From contig NZ_AP024845.1 in the NCBI RefSeq assembly GCF_020892095.1, forward strand, positions 1,860,001 to 1,924,000: a stretch of 64,000 bases of DNA. The letters run 5' to 3'. Position 1 is the first letter of the stretch; the number at the start of each line of letters is the position of its first letter. Below, piece after piece: positions 25,510 to 34,377 of the stretch. Source of the DNA: Claveliimonas bilis. GTDB lineage: Bacteria > Bacillota > Clostridia > Lachnospirales > Lachnospiraceae. The position numbers were made by a program, and so were the translations under genes. The notes under the pieces are model-generated. The model was given only the letters and a program-made list of their open reading frames with translations, had not been told where the DNA came from and made no database searches.

Positions 25510-28084
25510 GGGGAAAACGACATTGGCGGAAGGCATATTATACCAGACCGGACAGATCCGTAAATTGGGCCGGGTGGATCATAAAGATGCGTTTCTTGAT
25601 ACCCATGCAATGGAGAAGGAGAGGGGGATCACCATCTTTTCCAAGCAGGCAGAACTTATCATTGGAGAGAAAGAAGTGACGCTTCTTGATACGCCGGGAC
25701 ATGTGGATTTTTCCGCAGAGATGGAGCGGACGCTGCAGGTGTTGGACTATGCGGTCCTTGTGATCAGCGGATCGGACGGGGTGCAAGGCCATGTGGAAAC
25801 GCTGTGGCACCTGCTGAAGTGTTATGATATACCAACGTTTTTGTTTGTCAATAAAATGGACCTGGAAGGAACAGACAGGGAGCAGCTTATGGAAGAGCTG
25901 AAGGAACGGCTTTCTGATGACTGTGAGGATTTTATGCGGGACGGTGAACAGGTTGATGAGGAGTTTTGTGAAAGGATCGCCCTCCATGACGAAACCCTTC
26001 TGGAAGAGTATCTTGAAGGAAATATGCCGGGGAGGGAAGACATTGCAGGCCTGGTAAAAGAAAGGAAGCTGTTTCCCTGCTTTTACGGTTCGGCCCTTAA
26101 GATGGAGGGGGTACAGCAGTTTTTGGATGGTCTGGACCGGTACATGGAATATCCTGTCTATCCCCGGGAATTTGGCGCCAGAGTCTATAAAATTTCAAGA
26201 GACAGTTCAGGTATGAGACTGACCCATCTGAAAGTGACGGGCGGAACGTTGAAAGTGAAAATGCGTCTGGATGAGACGAGCGAGGATAAGGCGGAACAGA
26301 TCCGCATTTATTCCGGGACAGGTTTTCAGAATGTAACAGAGGCCGGACCCGGAACAATCTGCGCCCTGATCGGACCGCGGACCAGTTATGCGGGGCAGGG
26401 ACTGGGCATAGAGAAACAGTCTGAAGCGCCGATTCTGGAGCCGGTGCTGACTTACCGGCTGCAGCCGCAGGTGGATTGCGACATGCACAGTCTTTGCCTG
26501 AAGCTTCGGCAATTGGAGGAAGAGATTCCGGAAATGCACATCGTATGGCAGGAGGAACTGTCGGAAATCCATATACAGATCATGGGTGAAGTGCAGATGG
26601 ATATTTTAAAAGCTCTCATTCTGGAGCGGTTTGGAGTGCCGGTTTCCTTTGGGGAGGGAAGCATTGTATATAAGGAGACGATTGCCGCCCCGGTGGAGGG
26701 AGTGGGACATTTTGAGCCTCTTAGGCATTATGCGGAAGTCCATCTTCTCCTGGAACCGGGGGAGAGAGGAGAGGGACTGCAGTTTGCAGCGGAATGCAGT
26801 GAGAATATGCTGGATGTAAACTGGCAGAGACTGATATTGACCCATCTGGAAGAGAAAAAGCACAGAGGAGTGCTGACCGGTTCTGAGATTACAGATATGA
26901 AGATCACACTCATTGCAGGACGGGCCCACCAGAAGCATACCGAAGGCGGAGACTTCCGCCAGGCTACATACCGGGCAGTGCGCCAGGGACTTCGGAAAGC
27001 GGAAAGTGTTCTTCTGGAACCGGTGTATGAATTTCGGATCGAGGTTCCCCAGGAGCAGATCGGGCGTGTGCTTGCAGATGTGCAGCGAATGAGCGGCAGT
27101 TTTGAGCCTCCCGTTGCAGAAGGGGATCGGATGATCTTAACCGGAAGCGCCCCGGTAGTCTGTATGAGAGGATATCAGACAGAACTTCTGTCCTTTACCG
27201 GCGGAAGAGGGCGGTTTTTCTGCACGCTGAAAGGATATGAGCCCTGCCACAACCAGGAAGAAATCGTAGAAAAGATGGGATATGATCCGGAGGCGGATAC
27301 TGATAATCCGACAGGATCCGTATTCTGCGCTCATGGAGCGGGATTTACCGTCAGCTGGGATCAGGTGGAAGATTATATGCATGTGGAAGGGATCCGAAAG
27401 AGAGAAGAGGCGGAGGAAGTATCGGAGCTGGAGGATCGAAGGCATAGAGTTCACACTGCCATGGCAGATGAAGAGGAGCTGAAGGCGATTTTTGCGCGAA
27501 CGTATGGTTCCGGAGAAAAGCGCACTGCATGGAAGCGCACCGTGCATTCGGAAAGCAGCGGCACCTATAGAGGAGAGAAGAAGAAAAAAGGAAAAGAATA
27601 CCTTTTGGTGGATGGATACAATATTATTTTTGCATGGGAAGATCTGAAAGAACTGGCTAAGGAGAATATTGAGGCAGCCAGAGGGAAGCTGATGGATGTT
27701 CTCTGCAATTATCAGGGTTATCGCAAAATGACGCTGATCCTTGTATTTGACGCATATAAAGTGCCGGGATACACAGGGGAAGTGCAGAAATATCATAATA
27801 TTTATGTTGTTTACACCAAGGAGGCAGAGACGGCGGATCAATATATTGAGAAGACTGTGCATGAGATCTCAAAAGAGCATCAGGTGATGGTCGCTACCTC
27901 GGACGGTCTGGAGCAGATCATCATAATGGGACAGGGGGCAAGAAGACTGTCTGCACAGGGGCTTCTTCGGGAAATAAAGGATACAGGGAAAGAAATGCGC
28001 CTGCAGCATATGGACCGCTCTGTTTCCGGAAAAGCGTATTTGTCCGAGATCATGCCGGATGATGTTTTGAACTCCGGGGAATGA
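25421..28084 (+). CDS. TetM/EF-G-like ribosomal-protection GTPase fused to a YacP/Rae1-like NYN domain
   Basis: An 887-residue protein. The GTPase domain has GILAHVDAGKTTLAEG (G1), RGITI (G2), LLDTPGHVDF (G3) and FVNKMD (G4), with the TetM-like EF-G domains II-V ending in GYQTELLSFTGGRGRFFC. A charged linker (about 690-725) leads to a C-terminal NYN/PIN-like ribonuclease domain: YLLVDGYNIIFAW, LILVFDAYKVPG, ETADQYIEK and VATSDGLEQ supply the expected acidic residues. Rae1 (YacP) of Bacillus cleaves mRNA in the ribosomal A site, and TetM-like GTPases also bind there, so the fusion could clear or cut mRNA on stalled ribosomes. Tetracycline resistance is possible but not implied. AGGGG precedes the ATG. 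The defence island abuts its 5' end. Confidence 0.88.
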   Translation: MENTSKNREKNAPGKRAEHICVGILAHVDAGKTTLAEGILYQTGQIRKLGRVDHKDAFLDTHAMEKERGITIFSKQAELIIGEKEVTLLDTPGHVDFSAEMERTLQVLDYAVLVISGSDGVQGHVETLWHLLKCYDIPTFLFVNKMDLEGTDREQLMEELKERLSDDCEDFMRDGEQVDEEFCERIALHDETLLEEYLEGNMPGREDIAGLVKERKLFPCFYGSALKMEGVQQFLDGLDRYMEYPVYPREFGARVYKISRDSSGMRLTHLKVTGGTLKVKMRLDETSEDKAEQIRIYSGTGFQNVTEAGPGTICALIGPRTSYAGQGLGIEKQSEAPILEPVLTYRLQPQVDCDMHSLCLKLRQLEEEIPEMHIVWQEELSEIHIQIMGEVQMDILKALILERFGVPVSFGEGSIVYKETIAAPVEGVGHFEPLRHYAEVHLLLEPGERGEGLQFAAECSENMLDVNWQRLILTHLEEKKHRGVLTGSEITDMKITLIAGRAHQKHTEGGDFRQATYRAVRQGLRKAESVLLEPVYEFRIEVPQEQIGRVLADVQRMSGSFEPPVAEGDRMILTGSAPVVCMRGYQTELLSFTGGRGRFFCTLKGYEPCHNQEEIVEKMGYDPEADTDNPTGSVFCAHGAGFTVSWDQVEDYMHVEGIRKREEAEEVSELEDRRHRVHTAMADEEELKAIFARTYGSGEKRTAWKRTVHSESSGTYRGEKKKKGKEYLLVDGYNIIFAWEDLKELAKENIEAARGKLMDVLCNYQGYRKMTLILVFDAYKVPGYTGEVQKYHNIYVVYTKEAETADQYIEKTVHEISKEHQVMVATSDGLEQIIIMGQGARRLSAQGLLREIKDTGKEMRLQHMDRSVSGKAYLSEIMPDDVLNSGE

Positions 28085-28092
28085 TGACTTTG

Positions 28093-28131
28093 AAAAAGAA
28101 ATGCAGGAAAAGAAAATGCAGGAAAAAATGC
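28093..28131 (+). repeat. Short tandem A-rich repeat after the Tet-like gene
   Basis: The unit AAAAGAAATGCAGG is repeated about 2.5 times with small changes. It is non-coding and of unknown role. Confidence 0.5.
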
Positions 28132-28161
28132 TTGACTTCGCATATCTGACTGTGATATAAG
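28132..28161 (+). promoter_or_regulatory. Promoter of the leader RNA and MATE gene
   Basis: TTGACT (28132-28137), an 18-bp spacer, then TATAAG (28156-28161). Start of transcription is expected near 28168. Confidence 0.75.
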
Positions 28162-28171
28162 TAGACACAAG

Positions 28172-28265
28172 CAAGAGAAAGGGCCCCATCTGCCACCGGG
28201 TAGATGGAGAAAAGTGTCCAGCCGTATTCCGGTAGGTCTTAGAAGGAATACGGCTGGATATTTTT
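28172..28265 (+). promoter_or_regulatory. Candidate guanidine-IV (mepA-like) riboswitch with terminator
   Basis: A structured leader precedes a MATE gene. Outer stem GGGC (28181) pairs with GTCC (28216). Inner stem CCATCT (28186-28191) pairs with AGATGG (28202-28207) around the loop GCCACCGGGT, followed by AGAAAAGT. A terminator stem CCAGCCGTATTCC (28218-28230) / GGAATACGGCTGG (28245-28257), then ATATTTTT, shares bases 28218-28219 with the outer stem, so the two folds exclude each other. The mepA motif (guanidine-IV) controls MATE genes in Clostridia by this mechanism. Assignment to that class is from memory of its layout, not from a covariance search. Confidence 0.5.
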
Positions 28266-28364
28266 GTTTGTCAGGAAACTTTGTTCTCGGATCAGATAAC
28301 AGTCTTTCGGGTATCGCAAAAAGTAAGTGACCTGGCAGAAAGAGGAGCAAGGAGGAAATAAGAC

Positions 28365-29666
28365 ATGAAGAGAGAATTTGGCAAATATGTATCTTTGAAT
28401 ATTTTTGGAATGCTGGGGCTGTCCTGTTATATTCTGGCGGATACATTTTTTGTTTCAGCAAAGATGGGGGCCGACGGTCTGACAGCCCTTAATCTTGCCA
28501 TTTCTATTTACAGTTTTATCAATGGAACAGGGCTGATGATCGGGATCGGAGGCGGAACAAAGTACTCTATTTATCGTTCCAGAAGAGAAGAGGAAAAGGG
28601 AAACCGTGTATTTACGGCGGCCCTTGCAATGGGATTTTTGATCGGAATCATTTTATTTGCAGTGGGAATTTTTGCGGCTCGGCCGCTATCGATCCTTCTT
28701 GGAGCGGAGGGAAAGATCATAGAGATGACTACGGTTTACCTGCGGACAATTTTATGTTTTTCCCCCTGTTTTATATGCAACAACATTTTTCTTGCCTTTG
28801 TGAGAAATGACGGCAATCCCCGGCTTTCTATGATCGGGATGCTTGTGGGAAGTTTTTCCAATGTTGTTTTAGACTATATTTTTATTTTCCCGGCGGATAT
28901 GGGAATGTTCGGAGCAGCGTTTGCGACAGGGCTTGCTCCTGTTATCAGTATGCTGATCCTTTCCCGGCACAAGTTTTCCGGAAAGAATGGCTTTCATTTG
29001 CAGACAGACGGATCCTTCTGGCGCTATGCAAAAGGGATCCCTGGTCTGGGAGCTTCATCCTTTATCAATGAAGTCTCTTCCGGCGTCGTACTGATCGTTC
29101 TGAATCTTTTGATCCTGGGGATCAGCGGAAATACGGGAGTTGCGGCTTATGGGGTGATCGCAAACCTTGCCCTGGTGGCTCTTTCGATTTTTACCGGTAT
29201 CTCACAGGGAAGCCAGCCTCTTTTGAGCAAATATTATGGGGAGGGAAACGGTGCAAAAGTGCGGGAAATATATCGTTATATGGTGATATTGGCTTTGGCA
29301 GTAGGTGTTTTTCTTGTACTGACCGCATTTTTTGCCACGGATTCTTTGATCGCTGTATTTAACAGCGAGGGGAATAAGGAGCTTGCCCGTATCGCTCATA
29401 CAGGTCTTCGTATCTACTTCCTGGGATTTCTGGCGGCAGGTGTGAATATTGTGACAGCCGCGTGCAAAGGAGCATTGGAGCAGGCAGGAGAATCCTTCCT
29501 CATTTCGGTAATGAGAGGGCTGATCTGTATTGTGATCTACGCGGCAGTCCTTTCAAAATTGTTCGGCATGACCGGCATATGGGCGGCATTTCCGGCAACA
29601 GAGGCAACGACCCTTCTCTTGTCTGTGTTTTTTGTCCGGCGCAGGAAGAATCCCTTTTCCAGGTAG
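28365..29666 (+). CDS. MATE family efflux transporter
   Basis: A 433-residue multidrug-type membrane exporter of the MepA/DinF sort, with about 12 helices. KYVSLNIFGMLGLSCYILADTFFV opens helix 1 and the second half begins KGIPGLGASSFINEVSSG. GAGG precedes the ATG. It is the only gene after the structured leader and terminator, so its expression is probably ligand-controlled. If the leader is guanidine-IV, the substrate would be guanidinium or a related cation. This MATE is only distantly similar to the other two in the window. Confidence 0.9.
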   Translation: MKREFGKYVSLNIFGMLGLSCYILADTFFVSAKMGADGLTALNLAISIYSFINGTGLMIGIGGGTKYSIYRSRREEEKGNRVFTAALAMGFLIGIILFAVGIFAARPLSILLGAEGKIIEMTTVYLRTILCFSPCFICNNIFLAFVRNDGNPRLSMIGMLVGSFSNVVLDYIFIFPADMGMFGAAFATGLAPVISMLILSRHKFSGKNGFHLQTDGSFWRYAKGIPGLGASSFINEVSSGVVLIVLNLLILGISGNTGVAAYGVIANLALVALSIFTGISQGSQPLLSKYYGEGNGAKVREIYRYMVILALAVGVFLVLTAFFATDSLIAVFNSEGNKELARIAHTGLRIYFLGFLAAGVNIVTAACKGALEQAGESFLISVMRGLICIVIYAAVLSKLFGMTGIWAAFPATEATTLLLSVFFVRRRKNPFSR

Positions 29667-29718
29667 ACGATTTATGCTATAGTGAATAAGAAGATGAAGA
29701 AATAAAGAGGTGTTAAAA

Positions 29719-30222
29719 TTGCGGGAACAGCTGACGAAGCAGGATGTGGAAAAAATACAGAAAGAAATTGAGTACCGGAAGCTGGTTGTAAGAAAAAATG
29801 CAATTGAGGCAGTAAAAGAGGCAAGAGCCCATGGCGATCTCAGTGAGAATTTTGAGTACCATGCTGCTAAAAAAGATAAGAATCAAAATGAGAGCCGGAT
29901 CCGGTATCTGGAGCGGATGCTGAAAACGGCGAAAATCGTTCAGGATGACTCTGCAGCCGACGAGGTGGGTATAGACAAGAAAGTAGAGGTCTATTTTGAA
30001 GACGATGATGAGACAGAAGTATTTAAGCTCGTCACTTCTGTGAGGGGAAGTTCTTTAAATGGAAAGATCAGCATTGAATCCCCCATTGGAAAAGCAATTT
30101 TGAAGCATAAGGCCGGTGACAGGGTTTATGTAAAAATAAATGAAAATGCCGGGTACTATGTTGTGATCCGTTCTGTGGAAAGCACAGAAGGCGAGGACGA
30201 GGATGAGATCCGTCGGTATTAG
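29719..30222 (+). CDS. GreA/GreB-family transcript cleavage factor
   Basis: A 167-residue protein with the GreA two-domain form: an N-terminal coiled coil whose tip carries the acidic motif AHGDLSENFEYHAAK, which reaches the RNA polymerase active site to rescue arrested complexes, and a C-terminal FKBP-like domain (SIESPIGKAILKHKAGD). The N-terminus starts at a TTG, since AGAGG lies 8 bases before it; a GTG nine bases earlier overlaps the site. The acidic tail EGEDEDE is unusual. It may be a GreA paralogue rather than the housekeeping copy. The degenerate kinase gene follows after 22 bp. Confidence 0.85.
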   Translation: MREQLTKQDVEKIQKEIEYRKLVVRKNAIEAVKEARAHGDLSENFEYHAAKKDKNQNESRIRYLERMLKTAKIVQDDSAADEVGIDKKVEVYFEDDDETEVFKLVTSVRGSSLNGKISIESPIGKAILKHKAGDRVYVKINENAGYYVVIRSVESTEGEDEDEIRRY

Positions 30223-30244
30223 AGGGGAGGAAGGAGAAGGGAAA

Positions 30245-30979
30245 ATGGAACAGAAAGTATTTGAGGAGATTGAACGTAAAGCAGAAATTCTGATCAGGGC
30301 GCTTCCCTATATCAGAGATTTCAACAGGCAGGTGGCGGTCATTGAATATGGGTGCCGTAAGTATTTAAGTCCTGTAGCAGAACAGGATCTGATGCAGGAT
30401 ATTGCTCTTTTAAAAACAGTAGGAATGAAACCGGTAGTTGTCCATGATGCTCCAATGGGAGTAGATAAATTCAGGGAGAATAAGCGTATTGCCAAGCTTT
30501 TGGAATTATGCGGCACGAAGGCGATCGGCGTGTGCGGCATCGATTCCCATACCCTTCACATGATGCTGGACAATGATTATATTCCGGTTATCATGCCCAA
30601 TGATATTGACAATGAAAACGTAGTGATTGATTCCAAGGATGCTGCGCTTGAAACGGCGGTGGTCCTTCATGCGGACAAGCTGATCTATCTTTCTTCCCAC
30701 AGGGGAATATGGAAGGATGAGAAAAGGACCGCAGTTTATCCTCATCTGACGGTAGAGAAGATCCAGAAGATGAAAGAAGAGGGAAAAGTGACTGAGGGCG
30801 TTATGTCCAGAGTGGAACGGGGACTTACGGCAATCGAGAAGGGAGTAAACCGTGTACATCTCCTGGATGGAAGGATGCAGCATGCCCTCCTTTTGGAATT
30901 TTTCAGTGTAGCAGGAGTAGGGACGGCCATGATTAAGGATGAAAATCAGCTCTATGCTCATGAAAAGGATGAAGATTAG
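30245..30979 (+). CDS. Acetylglutamate kinase-like protein with altered active-site loops
   Basis: A 244-residue member of the amino acid kinase fold. The C-terminal half resembles ArgB (TEGVMSRVERGLTAIEKGVNRVHLLDGRMQHALLLEFF), but the phosphate and substrate loops are changed: IEYGCRKYL stands where ArgB has K-Y-G-G, and VVHDAPMG where it has V-H-G-G-G-P. The Lys and glycines needed to hold ATP and acetylglutamate are therefore missing, so I do not expect arginine synthesis activity. No other arg gene is nearby. The start at 30245 has GGAGAAGGG before it; an in-frame GTG-type start farther upstream overlaps greA. The stop abuts the next gene's ATG. Possible role: small-molecule sensor. Confidence 0.75.
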   Translation: MEQKVFEEIERKAEILIRALPYIRDFNRQVAVIEYGCRKYLSPVAEQDLMQDIALLKTVGMKPVVVHDAPMGVDKFRENKRIAKLLELCGTKAIGVCGIDSHTLHMMLDNDYIPVIMPNDIDNENVVIDSKDAALETAVVLHADKLIYLSSHRGIWKDEKRTAVYPHLTVEKIQKMKEEGKVTEGVMSRVERGLTAIEKGVNRVHLLDGRMQHALLLEFFSVAGVGTAMIKDENQLYAHEKDED

Positions 30980-32689
30980 ATGAGAAAAGAAAAAACCTTC
31001 CGGGAAAAGCTGCTGCCGCTTATTCTGGCGCTGGCAGCCATACCGGTTGTGATTCTTTCTGTTATGGCAATCGTCAGCCTGGAAGAAACTCTTACTGACC
31101 GCTATCAGGAACAGGTAAAAAACGATCTGCAGCAGTCAGTAAGAATGCTTGATGTTACTCTGGACAAATATACTTCTATTCTGCACGAATTATCAACAGA
31201 TGAAGAATTTCAGGAAAACGTCCGGAATCTTGGAGAAGAACAGGGGAAGGGAAAAGCAGCCGGAGAAAGTATACAGCAGGACTTTGCATATATTTGCCGG
31301 AGAAACACCGGTATAGAAGGGATGAGCCTGCTGGGACCGAGGGGGACTTCGCTCTTCTATGAAAGAGAGGAAGAAGCCTCAAAGTCTGACAGCTGGATGG
31401 ATGAGAGCCTTTTTGTGGAAACAGATCAGGAGATTACTTACCATACAGATACTGCACCTGTGTTTACGAAATCAGGGGAGCAGTATCTCTTTCATATTAT
31501 CGGTCTTATAAAAGATGAGGAAGAAAATGCAATAGGTCAGGTAGTAATGAGCCTGAATGAAAGCGTGATCAGAGAAACTATTCAAAACGGCTCCAATACA
31601 ACGACTTTTATCATCGATAAAGGCAGGGTGATCAGCTCATCAGACTCTTCCGCTATCGGCATTTCTACAAAAGAGCTAAGTGATGACAGTTCTTATGTGG
31701 AGACAAGAACAATGAAGGATACAGGATGGAAGATTGAGGAGCATTACTCTCTTAGTCTGTATGCGCGGACTCTCTGGGGGCAGGTGATATTTGAATTGAT
31801 GATTGCTGTCGCTGTTATTGTTATTCTGGTAGTTGTAGCCTATTTTATGTCAGCGCCTCTGGTGCGGCAGGTGGGGCGGATTGTGACAGCTATGAATGCC
31901 GCAAGAAGCGGGGACTTTTCTGTGAGACTGACGGCAGATAAGAAGATGCCTTACGAACTGAATCGGATTTCAGAAGGGTTTAATGACATGATGCGTCAGA
32001 TCGATATTCTGGATAAGCAGGGCAGGGCGGCAGCAGAGGAACAAAGGAATGCAGAACTCCAGGCTCTTGAAGCGCAGATAGACCCTCATTTTCTCTACAA
32101 TACACTGGATGCGATTAACTGGAAAGCAATTGAAAAGGGGGAACTGGAAATCAGCCAGATGTTAGGAGATCTTGCTGATATCCTTCGTTACTCTGTGATG
32201 AACGCCGGTGAAGAAACAACGGTAAGAGGGGAGCTTTACTGGCTTCGTCAATATGTCAGGCTGCAGCAGGAAAGAATCGGGAAGGAAATTCTCATAGAGG
32301 AAGATGTGCCGGAAGATATAAAAAATAGAAAGCTCCATAAACTGCTGCTTCAGCCTTTTGCGGAAAACAGTATCCGGCACGGGTTCCGCGATCAGCAAGG
32401 AGAATGCAGGCTCCTGATACGCATGGCACAGGAGGAAGGTCTGCTTCATATTGTCATAGAAGACAATGGAAAAGGGATTGGGGAACGGGAACTGGAAAAG
32501 ATCAGGCAGAAGGAACCAGAAAACGGGCACGTAGGAATAGAAAATGTAAGGAAGAGGCTTCAGTTGTATTATTCCAGCAGAGCATCCCTGGAATTTGAAA
32601 GTGTTCCGGGAGAATTTACAAGAGTACATATGTATATTCCTACAGAAAAAGGCGGCGATATAGATGAAAATCGTGATTGTAGAAGATGA
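30980..32689 (+). CDS. YesM-type sensor histidine kinase
   Basis: A 569-residue membrane kinase: helix 1 at about 10-32, an extracytoplasmic sensor region, helix 2 at about 268-290, HAMP, then the His_kinase domain with EAQIDPHFLYNTLDAINW (phospho-His), LLQPFAENSIRHGF (N box) and VIEDNGKGIGE (G1). This class usually senses sugars or peptides and signals to an AraC-type regulator. The ATG directly follows the stop of the argB-like gene, and the end overlaps the response regulator by 26 bp. No ABC sugar transporter, the common partner, lies nearby. Confidence 0.93.
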   Translation: MRKEKTFREKLLPLILALAAIPVVILSVMAIVSLEETLTDRYQEQVKNDLQQSVRMLDVTLDKYTSILHELSTDEEFQENVRNLGEEQGKGKAAGESIQQDFAYICRRNTGIEGMSLLGPRGTSLFYEREEEASKSDSWMDESLFVETDQEITYHTDTAPVFTKSGEQYLFHIIGLIKDEEENAIGQVVMSLNESVIRETIQNGSNTTTFIIDKGRVISSSDSSAIGISTKELSDDSSYVETRTMKDTGWKIEEHYSLSLYARTLWGQVIFELMIAVAVIVILVVVAYFMSAPLVRQVGRIVTAMNAARSGDFSVRLTADKKMPYELNRISEGFNDMMRQIDILDKQGRAAAEEQRNAELQALEAQIDPHFLYNTLDAINWKAIEKGELEISQMLGDLADILRYSVMNAGEETTVRGELYWLRQYVRLQQERIGKEILIEEDVPEDIKNRKLHKLLLQPFAENSIRHGFRDQQGECRLLIRMAQEEGLLHIVIEDNGKGIGERELEKIRQKEPENGHVGIENVRKRLQLYYSSRASLEFESVPGEFTRVHMYIPTEKGGDIDENRDCRR

Positions 32690-34187
32690 AGCGGCAATAC
32701 GAAATGGAATGGGAAATATACTGAAAAAGCTGAATCCGGCATATGAGCTTGTGGGAAAAGCGTCAAACGGGATAGAAGGATTGGAAATGATCCGGAAAGA
32801 GAAGCCGGATCTGGTGATCCTGGATATCCGTATGCCCGATATGGACGGCCTTGAGATGCTGAAAGTACTCAGACAGGAGAACAATGGCTGCAGGGCAGTG
32901 GTTTTGACGGCCTATTCTGATTTTGACTATGCGAAAACAGCAATTGAACTAGGAATTGAAAATTATCTTCTTAAACCGGTAAAGCTTAAGGAACTGGAAG
33001 AGACTTTAAAGCTTGCCGAAAAAAGGATCAATGAGGAAAAAGAACAAAAGAAAAAATATTCATTGGAGTCGGCTTTAACCCTGGCTTTGGCAGAGACGCC
33101 GGAAACAGATACCTATATGAAAGAACAGCTGATGGAGAAGTATGGATTTGACGCAGATGGAAATTTGGGCATTTTCTTCGTGTGGCTGGGAGAGCGGTTT
33201 CAGGATTATGCAGAGGAGATTTACAGCAGCCTTAAGGAGGCAGGCAGGAACAGTGGGATTTTTTCTTCCTGTGCTCTCAAAAGAGAAAAGAGAGACCTTG
33301 TGATGGCAGTACTGTATCGGATGCCGGGTCAGGAAGAAGCGGCGGCATACATAGAAACAAAGCTTGCTTCTGTGATTTCGGGGCAGACAGGAGGCCGGGC
33401 GGTCATGGGGCTTCATTTTTGCCATGGGCTTAAGGGGCTGTCAGAGGCAGCGGCGGGTCTTTTTGGCGTACTCGATTATTCTCTGACCGGAGGGGGACGG
33501 GAGCTTATATATTATGACAAGATCCTGGAAATGGGGAAGGAGCCGTTCAAATATCCGCTGGAGCTGGAAACAAGAGTAAAACAGGCAGTTGCAGGGAAGA
33601 ACAGTACCGAAATATCCAGGTGTGTGGATAAGTTTATCGCTTACTGCAAGGCGGGAGATTTCCATCCGGCAGCAGTTAAAGAAGGCTGTTTCCGCTATTT
33701 CAGTGTGGTTTTCCATGCGGCGCGGGAGTACGGAAGGATCTATCAGACAGATCTTCCCGTGGCCCGGCGGATGCAGGAGATGATGGAAGCTGTGACATGG
33801 CAGCAGATCAGAGATGTATTTTCTGACTGTATGAGTCAGATTGAAGGAGAGAATGAGGAGCAGGATGAAAGTCTTCTTGTGAGAAAGGCACGTATTCTGA
33901 TTGGAGATTATTATAATCAGGGAATTACATTGGAAGAGATTGCGGATAAGCTGGGGGTGTCGGGAGAATATTTGAGTACGCGGCTGAAAAAAGAAACCGG
34001 CATGACATTTACGGAGACAATGAAAAAAGTCAGAATAGAGCGTATCAAAGAACTCCTTGTGTCTACCAGTTTAAAGCTGAACCAGATCGCAGACCAGGCA
34101 GGCTACAGTGATCCGAAATACATGAGCAGGATTTTCAGGGAAGAGACAGGAATGCTTCCTTCAGAATACCGGAAAACACATTTGTAG
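32664..34187 (+). CDS. YesN-type response regulator with AraC DNA-binding domain
   Basis: 507 residues. The receiver domain (VIVEDEAAIRNGM, phospho-Asp in VILDIRMPDMDG, TAYSDFDYAKTAIELG, LLKPV) is followed by a long central helical region and a C-terminal AraC pair of helix-turn-helices (ITLEEIADKLGVSGEYLSTRLKKE and LNQIADQAGYSDPKYMSRIF). It is the partner of the upstream kinase, with which it overlaps. Targets are unknown; the nearest downstream promoter is that of the HPr-like gene. Confidence 0.94.
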   Translation: MKIVIVEDEAAIRNGMGNILKKLNPAYELVGKASNGIEGLEMIRKEKPDLVILDIRMPDMDGLEMLKVLRQENNGCRAVVLTAYSDFDYAKTAIELGIENYLLKPVKLKELEETLKLAEKRINEEKEQKKKYSLESALTLALAETPETDTYMKEQLMEKYGFDADGNLGIFFVWLGERFQDYAEEIYSSLKEAGRNSGIFSSCALKREKRDLVMAVLYRMPGQEEAAAYIETKLASVISGQTGGRAVMGLHFCHGLKGLSEAAAGLFGVLDYSLTGGGRELIYYDKILEMGKEPFKYPLELETRVKQAVAGKNSTEISRCVDKFIAYCKAGDFHPAAVKEGCFRYFSVVFHAAREYGRIYQTDLPVARRMQEMMEAVTWQQIRDVFSDCMSQIEGENEEQDESLLVRKARILIGDYYNQGITLEEIADKLGVSGEYLSTRLKKETGMTFTETMKKVRIERIKELLVSTSLKLNQIADQAGYSDPKYMSRIFREETGMLPSEYRKTHL

Positions 34188-34296
34188 GAGGGAACGATAC
34201 AGAGGATACGGGGAAAATACACGAAAAAGATTAAAAAATTACTCCTTTTTTAAAAATATGAGCCTGTTTTTTTGGCAATAATGATATATGATAGTC

Positions 34297-34325
34297 TTGA
34301 CTTGAAAAAAAATGGAACATAATAA
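34297..34325 (+). promoter_or_regulatory. Promoter of the HPr-like gene
   Basis: TTGACT (34297-34302), 17-bp spacer, TAATAA (34320-34325). Confidence 0.7.
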
Positions 34326-34377
34326 GACAGACAAGAATATATAGTTTTAAGAAAATTTTAGGAAAAGGGGAAGACGT

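Noticed and set aside
25421-28084. A plain tetracycline-resistance gene (tetM/tetW/tetO)
   Set aside because: The GTPase core is TetM-like, but the protein is about 250 residues longer, with an NYN ribonuclease domain. Resistance cannot be claimed from sequence alone.
30245-30979. Functional acetylglutamate kinase (argB)
   Set aside because: The substrate and ATP loops K-Y-G-G and H-G-G-G-P are replaced by IEYGCRK and VVHDAPMG, and no arginine genes are nearby.
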